From Paralithodes platypus (taxonomy: Eukaryota > Arthropoda > Malacostraca > Decapoda > Lithodidae), in NCBI GenBank assembly GCA_032716605.1, contig CM064502.1, forward strand, positions 53,832,879 to 53,896,878: a stretch of 64,000 bases of DNA, given 5' to 3'. The notes below the pieces were generated by a model. The model was given only the letters and a program-made list of their open reading frames with translations. It had not been told where the DNA came from and ran no database searches. Below are positions 51,394 through 61,661 of this stretch, piece after piece. The number at the start of each line of letters is the position of its first letter. Position 1 is the first letter of the stretch. A program made the translations under genes and the position numbers.

Positions 51394-51725
51394 GGGGAGA
51401 TTTCCACAGGAGGGACTTTTTTCTTGACCCCTTTCTCCCTCATGTCTAGCCCCATTGCTTTTGAGATTTTAAGAGGTTTGCCCCATTAGTTTGGTGATTT
51501 TTAAGAATTTCCGTCCCATTCTGTCAATTTTAAGAAATTTCGTCCCATTTAGGTGTCGATTTTTTCCTGGCGAGCGATAGCGAGCCTGTAATTTAAGAGG
51601 AATCGGCCTTCGGCCGGGACATTTTTCTACCGAAAAATGTACAAATTTATCTTGAAAGGGGGTCAAGGGAGAGTAATTTTAAGTTTGATGGAAGTCTAGA
51701 GAATCAACTAAAAACCTCCCCTTAA
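51390..51725 (-). mobile_element. T1 MITE, subfamily A, inserted into a T2
   Basis: 336 bp. The left target copy is TTGA, the right is TTAA. Removing the element and one tetranucleotide gives a continuous T2 of about 211 bp. Confidence 0.93.
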
Positions 51726-51838
51726 GTGAGATAGTTCGAAGCCTGTTTATTGATGGAGGTCCTTTTTGAACTGAATATAAGGGTCTGATAGTAGCCAGAA
51801 TTAAATGAAAAAGACGTCGCCAGTACTGAAGGGGTTAA
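51722..51838. mobile_element. T2 MITE, right half
   Basis: TTAAGTGAGATAGTTCGAAG to CAGTACTGAAGGGGTTAA. Nearly the same as 14402-14524. Confidence 0.85.
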
Positions 51839-51984
51839 TACATTCATAAATAATCCTAAGACATTGTGGTGGGATACTCAGGTTTGCATATGAGCTAAGA
51901 CATACAAATAAAAACACACGCATATGGATACAAATGCAAACCTTCACTCGCTATAACTCATATGCAAGCAGGCCAGGAGAAGCA

Positions 51985-52015
<31 letters not shown>

Positions 52016-52440
52016 GCCTCACCTGACCCTACCAGAACAGTTTTTTGTATGTATGTATGTTTGTTTGCATACGTGAGCGTTTATGTATACGGGCATGTGC
52101 ACACTTAATTACTGCATGTTCTTATATATGTACAGTATGTATATAATATATGCGTATGTATGTGTGTACGTATGTGTATATATGTATGTTCTGTATATAT
52201 ATAAGTAAAATAAATGTGTACTGTATATGCACTGTAAATCACTTACTCTCATGGTTAATTTATGATAATTTGTATTTTACACTAGCATAATTATTGTATT
52301 AATTTCTTGTTTTAATGTAAAGTATATTATACTCACACATTGTAAACGGAGCTTACCATTTTCATATCTGTACATCTCATGTTCATCCACTAATTGTAAA
52401 ATGTGTATTTTCAGCTCATGAGGCTGCCATTCTTTAATAA
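51839..52440. repeat. AT-rich region with (CA)n and degenerate TATG/TGTATG repeats
   Basis: CA run at 51985-52014 and TATGTATG-type words at 52040-52210. No coding signal. Confidence 0.6.
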
Positions 52441-52522
52441 ACCGTTTATTATTATCAACTCTGCGTAAGCAGAGTTTGGTATCGTCCCCCGTATAGTGGG
52501 TGACCACACGAAAAAAATGTCT

Positions 52523-52579
<57 letters not shown>

Positions 52580-52690
52580 CGTCTGTCTCGGAACTCCTCC
52601 TAGACCGTTGGACGGATTTTCACCAAATATCACACGAACATTTGTTGCGTGAATGCGAACGTCAGTCAAAAAAGATTTTGTTAAATTTGT
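52441..52690. repeat. (GTC)n microsatellite within a dispersed-type repeat
   Basis: About 19 GTC units (52523-52579) follow GGTGACCACACGAAAAAAAT and precede CGGAACTCCTCCTAGACCGT and TGGACGGATTTTCACCAAAT. The downstream words resemble the start of widespread arthropod repeats I cannot name. Confidence 0.65.
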
Positions 52691-52723
52691 GCAATAGTTA
52701 TGATTTTAGGTCCAAAATTTGGT

Positions 52724-52757
52724 TTCTGCAGACTCCCATTTTCTTATGTTCTTATAT
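52724..52757 (+). mobile_element. Solitary CR1-like 3' tail, shortest copy
   Basis: TTTCTGCAGACTCCCATTTT and CTTATGTTCTT match the end of the 33.4 kb CR1. Only about 30 bp are retained. Confidence 0.65.
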
Positions 52758-52794
52758 ACACACATACAAACAGAAAAGCAAGAGCATACCGAGA

Positions 52795-53106
52795 GAGAGA
52801 GAGAGAGAGAGAGAGAATTACATATATTTACATAGATACACTGACCAAACATACCTTCCGATCCCAACGAGGTGGTCAGGACTTAATTCTAGTAGAGATA
52901 GCTAACCCGTGAGTAAGGGATAGTGGAAGGAAAGGCTAGCAAAGGAGAGAGAGAGAGAGAAACACGTTCCTCTTTCCCTCAGACACAATAATACCCTGCG
53001 ATAGACCAGAAACAACCCCCCCCCCCCCCCGTCAATATTTGTTCCCCCAACACTCAACCATGCACTTGACCTGTGGCGATCACACGCGCACACACACACA
53101 CACACA
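52795..53106. repeat. Simple repeats: GA, poly-C and CA
   Basis: GA runs at 52793-52815 and 52947-52960, C run at about 53017-53029, CA run at about 53087-53107. No gene between them. Confidence 0.85.
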
Positions 53107-53198
53107 CCTAACCCTTTCATCACACCAGGAGCTTCTTCCTTTTTTAAGATTTTTTTGTTTTCTTTTTGTCTATCTATTAAGTTATTAATTTATTGTTT

Positions 53199-53465
53199 TA
53201 GTTTCCTCTCCACACCTCCATCAAGCTAAGGAAACACCCCCTAGACCCCCCTTAGAGATAAATTTGTATAATTTTTCGATATAAAAAAGATCTCCAACGA
53301 AGCCGGATGTGTCCATACAATGCTGGCTCGCTATCGCTCGACAGGAAGAAATCGACTCCTGGATGGGGATAAACGTCTTAAAACGGGAGGCTGAATGAGA
53401 CCGAATGGATACAAGCCAGAGTAAGAGAGAAAAGGAGAGAAAAAAAAGCAAGCGACCCCTCTTAA
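53199..53465. mobile_element. T1 MITE, subfamily C or mixed, left arm replaced
   Basis: The right arm is C-type (GGCTCGCTATCGCTCGACAG, AACGTCTTAAAACGGGAGGC, GAATGGATACAAGCCAGAG) and ends ACCCCTCTTAA. The left part is B-like (AGTTTCCTCTCCACACCTCC, reading as the reverse of a B end). No left TTAA. Confidence 0.75.
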
Positions 53466-53545
53466 CATTCTTACAGTTACTTCCTACTGTTTACCGCTGT
53501 CCTGGGCGGGGCCCCGGCCTTTTCCTGGAAGTTGGGTGCTAGGAC

Positions 53546-56500
53546 TTCCCGGGCCGGCCCCGGCGCGGGGGGCGGGGGCGGGGGCGGCCAGCCGCGGGCC
53601 GGGTCGCCGCGGCCGCGCGCCTCGGCCCCCTTGGTCGGCGGGCCGCCGGGCGCGCGGGTGGCGGGGCCGGGGCGGGGGCGGGGCCGGGCGCGGCCGCGGC
53701 CGCGGGGTGCGGGGCCGGGGGGGGGGGGCTGGCGGGCCGCGGGGCGCGCGGGGGGCGGGGCAGGGGGCGGGGGTCGTCGCCGGCGCCGGGGCGCGCGGGT
53801 GGCGGGGCCGGGGCGGGGCGGCGGGCGTCTGCGGCGCCGGGCGCGCGGTGGGGGGCCGGGGGGCGGGGGTCGCGGGGGGGCCGCGGGGCGGGGGGCGGGG
53901 CCGGGGGCGGGGGGGCGGGGCCCGTCGGCGCGCGGGGGCGGGGTGGCCGGGGGCGGGGGGGTGGGTCCGTCGGCGGCCGCCGGGGCGCGGCGGGTGGCGG
54001 CGGCCGGGGGCGGGGGTGGTCGTAGGCGGCCGCCGGGCGCGCGGGGGCGGGGCAGGGTGGCGGGGGGGTCGGGGTGGGGCGGGGGCGTCGTCGTCGGCGG
54101 CCGCCGGGCGCCCCGCGGGTGGCGGGGACGGGGGGTCGTCGGCGCCCGCTGTCGCTGGGAGCGGGTGGCGGTGGCGGGGGCGGGGGGTCGTGGGGCGTCG
54201 GCTGGCACGCCGGGGCGCCCCGGGTCGCGGGGCCGGGGGGAGCGGGGCCGAGCGTCTGCGGCCGCCGGTGCGCGCGGGTGGCGGGGCCGGGGGCGGGGGT
54301 CGGAGGCGGGCCCGCCGGGCGAGCGGGTGGCGGGCGCCGGGGGCGGGGGGGCGTCGGCGGCCGCCGGGAGAGGGGGTGGCGGGGCCGGGGGCGGGGGGTC
54401 GTCGGCGGCCGCGGGAGCGCGGGGGGCGGGCGAGTCGGGAGGCACGCACGCGGGCGCGCGGGTGGCGGGGCTCCGGGGGCGGGGGGCAGCGTCGGCGGCC
54501 GCAGCCGGCGCGCTGGGGGGAGGGCCGGGGCGGGCGGCGCGGCGCGCGTCGAGGCAGCCGCCGGGCGGGGGTGGCGGGTGGGGCCCCCGGGGCGGGGGGC
54601 GTCGGCGGCCGCGGGCGCGGCGCGGCGTGGAGGGGCCGGTGGCGGGGCGCGTCTGTCGTCGCCGCCCGGCGGAGGCGGGTGGAGGGGCCGGGGGCGGGGC
54701 GCGTTTCTGCGGCCCCCAGCACGGGCGCGCCGGGGGGAGGGGCCGGGGGCGGGCCGCGTCTGCGGCCGCCTGGTGACAGGCCGGGTGAGCGGGTGGCCGG
54801 GGGGCGCGGCTGCGTCTCTGCGGCGGGTGCGCGCGCGGGGGAGGGGACGGCCGGGGGAGGGCGCCACTCTGTCGGCCGGACGCCCGGCGCGCGGGGGGCG
54901 GGGCCGGGGGCGGGGGGGCGTTGCGGCCCGCCATGGGCGCGCGGGTGGCGGGGCAGGGAGGAGCGCGCGGGAGCGGCTGGGCCGCCGGGCTGGCCCGGGG
55001 GGCGTGGCCGGGGGGCGGGGGCTGTTGCGTCTGCGGCAGACGGGGGCGACGGGTGGCGGGGCCGGGGGCGGGGGGCGTCTGCGGGCCGAGCCGGGCTAGC
55101 AGGGTGGCGGGGCCGGGGTCGGAGGTGGCGAGAGTTGCGGCCCCCGCCGGGAGGCGCGGGTGGCGGGCCGGGGGCGGGGCGGCGCGGTGGCCGCGTCTGA
55201 CGGGCGCGGGCGCGGGGTGTGGCGGGGGGCCGGAGGGGGGGGGAGGCGGCGGCCCGCCAGGCGAGCGAGGTGGGCGGGGCCCGGGGGCGGGGGAGTCGCT
55301 CGGCGCCCGCCGGGCGGCGGGTGGCGGGGCCCGGGGGGACGCGGGGCGCGTCTGCGGCGCCAGGGCTGCGAGGGGGGCGGGGGCAGGGGGCGGGGGGGGT
55401 CTGCGGCCGCCGGGGCGCGGCGGGTGGCGGGGCCGGGGGGGCGGGGCGCGTCGCGGCCGACCCGCAGGGAGTTGGCGCGGGTGTGGAGGGGGCCCGGGGG
55501 CGGGGCGCGAGTCTGCGACGCCGCCGGGGCGCGGGTGGCGGGGGCCGGGGGCGGGGCGCGGCGGCGGCGCCGGGCTGCGCGGGTGGCGGGCAGGCAGGGC
55601 GGGGAGCGTCGTCTGCGGCCGACGCAGGCTGCGCGGGTGGTGGCGGGGCCGGGGGCGGGGGCGTGGCGGCTGCGTGCCCGCCGGCGCGCGGGGGGCGGGC
55701 CGGGGCCGGGGCGGGGCGCGCGACGCGCCGCCGTGCTGCGGCGGTGTGGGAGGGGCCGGGGGCGGGGGGCGGTCGGAGCCGCCGGGCGCGGAGGGTGGCA
55801 GGGGCCGGGGGCGGGGGGCGTCTGCGGCCGCCGGGAGCGGTGCGAGCGGGTGGCGGGGCCAGGGGGGCGGGGGTCGTCGGAGGCGCGGGCGGGGGGGCGG
55901 GGGGGGGGCGGGGGGCGCGGGCGGGGGGGGGGCGGGGGGGGGCGGGGGCGCGCGCGGCGCGGGCGCGCGGGGGCGGGGGGGGCGGGGCGCGCGCGCGCGG
56001 GGGCGCGGGGGGCGGGGGCCGGGGGGCGGGGCGCGCGGCGGCGGGGGCGCGCGGGCGGGGGCGGGGCGGGGGGGGGGGGGCGCGGGCGCGGCCGCCGGGG
56101 GCGGCGGGGCGGGGCCGGGGGGGGCGCGCAGGGCGAGAGGGTGGCGGGGCCGGGGGCGGTGCGCGTCTGCGGCCGCGGGGCGCGGGTGGCGGGCGGGGGG
56201 CGGGGGCGCGTCTGCGGCGCGGGCGCGCGGGGGGGCGGGGGCGGGGGGGCGCGCGGGGCGCCGGGCGCGCGGGTGGCGGGGCCGGTGGCGGGGGGCGCGC
56301 GTCTTGCGGGCGATCGGGGGCTGCCGGGGGGCGGGGGTCGCGGGGGGCGGGGCGCGTCGGCGGGGGCGGGGGCGGGGGCGGCGTCGCGGCCGCGGGCGCG
56401 CGTGGCGGTGTGGCGGGCGCGGGGGGCGGCGGCGCCGGGCGCGGGCTGCGGCCGCCGGGGTGCGAGCGGTGGCGGCGGGCGGGCGGCGCGGGGGGCGGGG

Positions 56501-56855
56501 CCGGGCGTCGGGGGGGGGCGCGGCCCGCCGGCGCGGGGGGGCGGGGCCGGGGGCGGGGCGCGTGCTGCGGCCGCCGGGGCGCGCGGGGGGCGGGGGCCCG
56601 GGGGGCGGGGGGGCGTCCGTCGGCGGCCGCGGGCGCGCGGGTGGAGGCGGCGGGCGGCGGGCGCGTCTGCGGCGGCGCCGGGCGCGCGGGTGGCGGGGCA
56701 GGGGGCGGGGGGGCGGGTCTGCGGCCGCGGGCCGGCGCGGGTGGCCGGGGGCCGGGGGCGGGGCGGCGTCGTCGGCGCGGCCGCCGGGGAGCGCGGGTGG
56801 CGGGGGCCCGGCGGGCGGCGGGCGGCGTCTGCGGCGCCGACGGCGCGCGCGGCGC
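53546..56855. repeat. G-rich minisatellite, period about 47 bp, highly degenerate
   Basis: Words in fixed order recur throughout: GCGCGCGGGTGGCGGGGCC, GGGGGCGGGG, GCGTCTGCGGCCGCCGGG. Roughly 70 degenerate units on one strand. The plus strand is G-rich, with many runs of four or more G, so G-quadruplex formation is plausible. Indels are frequent, some likely being base-calling errors. Confidence 0.8.
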
Positions 56856-58666
56856 GGGCCTCGGGCGCGGGCGCCGCGCTGCGCGGGCGGCGCCGCGCGG
56901 CGCGGCCGGCGGCGCGCGCAGCCGCGCGGCGCGCCGCGCGGGCCGCCGGCTCCGCGCCGCCGCGGCGAGCCGCGCGCGGCGCGAAGCGCGGCGCGCCCGC
57001 CCGCGCGGGTCCGGCGACGGCGCCGAGCGCAGGCCGGCGCGGCCGCGCGGCGGCGCGCCCGGCGCGCGGCGGGGCGCGCCCCGGCCCGGCGCGCGCCGCG
57101 CGCGCCGGGGCGCGGCGCCGCGCCGAGCGCGCGCGCGGCGCGGCGCGCGGCCGAGGCCGGCGCGGCGCGCGAGCGCGGCGCCGGCGCGCGCGCGCGGCGC
57201 GCGCCGCGCGCGGCGGCGGAGGCGCGGCCGCGGCGCGCGCGCCGCCGGCGCGCGCGGGCGGCGCGCGGGCGCGCGCGGCGCGCCGCGGGCGCCGGCGCGC
57301 GCGCCGCCGGCGCGCGCGGCCGCGCCCCGCCGGGCGGCGGCGCGCGCGGCGCGGCGCGCCCGCGGGGGCCGGGCGCGGCCGGCGCCCGCGCGCGAGCCGC
57401 GCCGCGGGCGCCGGTCGCGCGCCGCCGCGGCGAAGGCCGGGCGGCGAGTGCCGCGGCGACCGCGCCGGCCGCGCGGCGCGCGCCCCGCCGCCGCGCGCCG
57501 GGCGCGCGCCGCGGCGCGCCGCGGCGCGCGGGCGGCCGCGCGGCGGCGCCCGCGCCGCGCGAGCCGCGGCGCGCGCGCCCGCCCGCGGGCCGGCCGGGGG
57601 CCCGCGCGGGCGCGGCGCGGCGCGGGGCCGCCGCGCGCCGGCCGCCGCGCGCGTCGGCGCCGGCCGCCGCGCCGCCTCGCCGGCGGCGCGCCGGCCGGCG
57701 CGCCCCGCGGGCCGCCGGCCGGCGCCCCGGCGGCGCCGCCGGCGACGCCCGCGGCCGCGCCGCTCGGCGCTGCGCGACGCGCGGCCGCGCGCGCGCGGCG
57801 CCCGCGGGCGCGCGGCGGCCCTCCGCCAGCGCCGGCCTGCCGCGCGCGGGCGGCGGCGGCGCCGGCCGGCCGGCGGCGCCGAGGCTCCGCGCCGCGGCCC
57901 GGACCCGGCGCGCCGGCCGGCGGCGCCGCGGGCGGGCGGCGCGCGGCCGCCGCGTCGCGCGCCGCGCGCTCGGCCCCGGCGCCGGCGGCGCCGGCGCCGC
58001 CGCCGGGCGCCGCGCGGCCGGCCCGCGCGCGAGCGCGGCGCCGCGCGCGCGCGCGACCGCCGCGGCGCGGGCCGCCGGGGCCGGCGCGCGGCGGCCGCCG
58101 CGCCGCGCGGCGCGCCCGCTCCGGCGCCGGGGCGCCGAGCGCGCGCGCCGCGCCGGGCGGCGCCGCGCGCCGCGCGCGGCCGGCGCGCGCGGGCGCGCGG
58201 CGCGGCGGCCGGGCCGCCGGCCCGGCGCGCGGCGCGCGCGCGGCGGCCGGCGAAGGCGCGCGCGCGCGGCGCGGCGCCGGCGCGCTCCGCGGCGCGGCGC
58301 GCGCGCCGCGGCAGCGCGGCGCCGGCGGGCGGCGGCGCGCGCGCGGCGACGGGGCGGCCTGCCGGCGCCGCGCGGCCGAGCGGGCGCCGCGGCGCCCGGC
58401 CCGCGCGCGGGGCGCGGGCGGCCCGCGCCGGGGCGCGCGCCGAGCTCGGCGCGCGGCCGCGGCGCGGCCGCGCGCCGCGCGCGGCCGAGCCGGCGGGCGC
58501 GCGGACCGCGGCCGGCCGCGGCCGGCGGCGCGCACGACGCCTCGGCGCCGCTCGGCCGCGCGGCGCGCGGGCGCTCGACGCGGCGGCGCGCCGGCGGGCG
58601 CGCGGGCGGGGCGCGGGGCCCGCGCGCGCGGCGCCGTCGCGGCGCGGCGAGCGCTGGCCGCCGGCG
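56856..58666. other. Nearly pure G+C tract without periodicity, probably assembly or consensus noise
   Basis: A and T are almost absent and the 47-bp period is lost; the sequence becomes GCGCGGCGCG-like on both strands alike. It runs straight into an N gap. All six frames are open only because stop codons need A and T. Confidence 0.65.
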
Positions 58667-58766
58667 NNNNNNNNNNNNNNNNNNNNNNNNNNNNNNNNNN
58701 NNNNNNNNNNNNNNNNNNNNNNNNNNNNNNNNNNNNNNNNNNNNNNNNNNNNNNNNNNNNNNNNNN
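58667..58766. other. Assembly gap, 100 N
   Basis: Exactly 100 N, the conventional size for a gap of unknown length. It follows the GC tract directly; ordinary repeat sequence resumes on the other side. Confidence 0.99.
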
Positions 58767-58979
58767 TCGTGCCACTTAGGTGTCAATTTCTTTCCTGGCG
58801 AGCGATAGCGAGCCTGTAATTTTCGGTCGGGACATTTTTATACCGAAAAATGTACAAATACATCTCAAAGGGGGATCTTGGGGGAGCTTGTTTACGCTTG
58901 ATGGAGGTCTAGGGAGGAAACTACAAGAATATTAAAATTATAAATAAATGAGGAAATAAATACACCCATCCCCCCTTAA
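58767..58979 (-). mobile_element. T1 MITE, subfamily B, left part lost in the gap
   Basis: Enters at TCGTGCCACTTAGGTGTCAA, core GGCGAGCGATAGCGAGCC, and ends CATCCCCCCTTAA. Shares its TTAA with the next copy. Confidence 0.85.
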
Positions 58980-59232
58980 GAGGAGGGGATGGCGAAAAAT
59001 GTCCCGGCCGAAGGCCGGTTCCTCTTAAATTACAGGCTCGCTATCGCTCGCCAAGATAAAAATCGACGCCTAAATGGCACGAAAGGTCTTAAAATTGACA
59101 GAATGGGGCGGAAATTCTTAAAATCACCAAACTAATGGGGCGAACGTCTTAAAATCTCAAAAGCAATGGGGCTAAACATGAGGGAGAAAGGGGTCCAGAA
59201 AAAAAATCCCTCAAGTGGAAATCTCCCCTTAA
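58976..59232 (+). mobile_element. T1 MITE, subfamily A, internal deletion near the left end
   Basis: Starts TTAAGAGGAGGGGATGGCGA, jumps to AAAAATGTCCCGGCCGAAGG, then follows the family to CTCCCCTTAA. 257 bp. Confidence 0.85.
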
Positions 59233-59239
59233 GAAATCA

Positions 59240-59416
59240 AGTTAAACACATCATTAGACGATTTTATGCAGCTTAGGAAGGATCTGTGGGTATTACAAGG
59301 GTAAATACTATCTCAATCAACCCTTTGACTTCCATATACCGTTACTAATCTGAATAAAATCGTCTAATAGTAGCCAGAAAACGGAACAGAAACGCGTATT
59401 GGAGCTTGAAAGGGTT
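59240..59416. mobile_element. T2 MITE whose right end continues as a satellite
   Basis: ATCATTAGACGATTTTATGC, AGCTTAGGAAGGATCTGTGG and AATCAACCCTTTGACTTCCA are T2 interior words. The right end GAAACGCGTATTGGAGCTTG and AAAGGGTTAA is the typical terminus and is the first unit of the array. Confidence 0.85.
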
Positions 59417-61394
59417 AAAATATTGGAGCTTGAAAGGGTTAAAATATTGGAGCTTGAAAGGGTTAAAATATTGGAGCTTGAAAGGGTTAAAATATTGGAG
59501 CTTAAAAGGGGTTAAAATATTGGAGCTTGAAAGGGTTAAAATATTGGAGCTTGAAAGGGTTAAAATATTGGAGTTTGAAAGGGTTAAAATATTGGAGCTT
59601 GAAAGGGTTAAAATATTGGAGCTTGAAAGGGTTAAAATATTGGAGCTTGAAAGGGTTAAAATATTGGAGCTTGAAAGGGTTAAAATTGGGAGCTTGAAAG
59701 GGTTAAAATATTGGAGCTTGAAAGGGTTAAAATATTGGAGCTTGAAAGGGTTAAAATATTGGAGCTTGAAAGGGTTAAAATATTGGAGCTTGAAAGGGTT
59801 AAAATATTGGAGTTTGAAAGGGTTAAAATATTGGAGCTTGAAAGGGTTAAAATATTGGAGCTTGAAAGGGTTAAAATATTGGAGCTTGAAAGGGTTAAAA
59901 TATTGGAGCTTGAAAGGGTTAAAATATTGGAGCTTGAAAGGGTTAAAATATTGGAGCTTGAAAGGGTTAAAATATTTGCGCTGAAAGGGTTAAAATATTG
60001 GCGCTTGAAAGGGTTAAAATATTGGAGCTTGAAAGGGTTAAAATATGGGAGCTTGAAAGGGTTAAAATATTGGAGCTTGAAAGGGTTAAAATAGTGGAGC
60101 TTGAAAGGGTTAAAATATTGGAGCTTGAAAGGGTTAAAATATTGGAGCTTGAAAGGGTTAAAATATTGGAGCTTGAGGGTTTAAAATATTGGAGCTTGAA
60201 AGGGTTAAATATTGGAGCTTGAAAGGGTTAAAATATTGGAGCTTGAAAGGGTTAAAATATTGGAGCTTGAAAGGGTTAAAATATTGGAGCTTGAAAGGGT
60301 TAAAATATTGGAGCTTGAAAGGGTTAAAATATTGGAGGTTGAAAGGGTTAAAATATTGGAGCTTGAAGGGGTTAAAATATTGGAGCTTGAAAAGGTTAAA
60401 ATATTGGAGCTTGAAAGGGTTAAAATATTGGAGCTTGAAAGGGTAAAATATGGGAGCTTGAAAGGGTTAAAATATTGGAGCTTGAAAGGGTTAAAATATT
60501 GGAGCTTGAAAGGGTTAAAATATTGGAGCTTGAAAGGGTTAAAATATTGGCGCTTGAAAGGGTTAAAATATTGGAGCTTGAAAGGGTTAAAATATTGGAG
60601 CTTGAAAGGGTTAAAATATTGGAGCTTGAAAGGGTTAAAATATTGGAGCTTGAAAGGGTTAAAATATTGGAGCTTGAAAGGGTTAAAATATTGGAGCTTG
60701 AAAGGGTTAAAATATTGGAGTTTGAAAGGGTTAAAATATGGGAGCATGAAAGGGTTCACATATTGGAGCTTGAAAGGGTTAAAATATTGGAGCTTGAAAG
60801 GGTTAAAATGCGTATTGGCGCTTGAAAGGGTTAAAATGCGTATTGGCGCTTGAAAGGGTTAAAATGCGTATTGGCGCTTGAAAGGGTTAAAATATTGGAG
60901 CTTGAAAGGGTTAAAATAGTGGAGCTTGAAAGGGTTAAAATATTGGAACTTGAAAGGGTTAAAATATTGGAGCTTGAAAGGGTTAAAATATTGGAGCTTG
61001 AAAGGGTTAAATTATTGGAGTTTGAAAGGGTTAAAATATTGGAGCTTGAAAGGGTTAAAATATTGGAGCTTGAAAGGGTTAAAATATTGGAGCTTGAAAG
61101 GGTTAAAATATTGGAGTTTGAAAGGGTTAAAATATGGGAGCTTGAAAGGGTTAAAATATTGGAGCTTGAAAGGGTTAAAATATGGGAGCTTGAAGGGGTT
61201 AAAATATTGGAGCTTGAAAGGGTTAAAATAGTGGAGCTTGAAAGGGTTAACATATTGGAGCTTGAAAGGGTTAAAATATTGGAGCTTGAAAGGGTTAAAA
61301 TATTGGAGCTTGAAAGGGTTAAAATATTGGAGCTTGAAAGGGTTAAAATATTGGAGCTTGAAAGGGTTAAAATATTGGAGCTTGAAAGGGTTAA
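59402..61394. repeat. 24-bp satellite, about 83 units, derived from a T2 terminus
   Basis: The unit is TTGGAGCTTGAAAGGGTTAA followed by AATA. Scattered substitutions (GTGGAG, GGGAGC, TTTGAAAG, GGCGCTTG) and a few one-base indels occur. Three 28-bp units near 60805-60888 keep AATGCGTATTGGCGC, closer to the MITE end. Plus frames stay open as 8-residue repeats because 24 is divisible by three. The last unit ends in GGGTTAAGCC. Confidence 0.97.
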
Positions 61395-61447
61395 GCCAAA
61401 CTTTATGTGATAATATGTGCAGCTGATAAAGTTTGTCAAGGGGACTA

Positions 61448-61661
61448 AAGCCGGTATCACACGAGAGCTTTTATAGTCAACATTCGATAATCAACATTTT
61501 TCTGGCAACATTTCTGGAGTCATTTTGCACTGGTATCGGAAACTAGACTGATGATAGCTGAATGTAGGTAGCAGCAATATTGTACATGTCGATCTCACAA
61601 GCTGCCAGACCAGTGGTGAGGATAAATGTTGAGGGAAAAAGCGCTCGTGTGATACCGGCTT
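61448..61661. mobile_element. MITE with about 25-bp inverted termini
   Basis: AAGCCGGTATCACACGAGAG at the left answers CTCGTGTGATACCGGCTT at the right, with TTTT/AAAA continuing inside. 214 bp. The right end overlaps the TTAA of the following T1 by two bases. Confidence 0.85.

Noticed and set aside
53477..58819. Open frames of 1,100-1,769 codons on both strands in the GC-rich block
   Set aside because: Stop codons need A and T, which are nearly absent; all six frames are open and the protein is only Ala, Arg, Gly and Pro. It also spans an N gap.
59406..61426. Frames of 100-213 codons with KGLKYWSL or ERVKILEL periodicity
   Set aside because: A 24-bp tandem unit gives an 8-residue period in every frame without a stop; the array derives from a non-coding MITE end.
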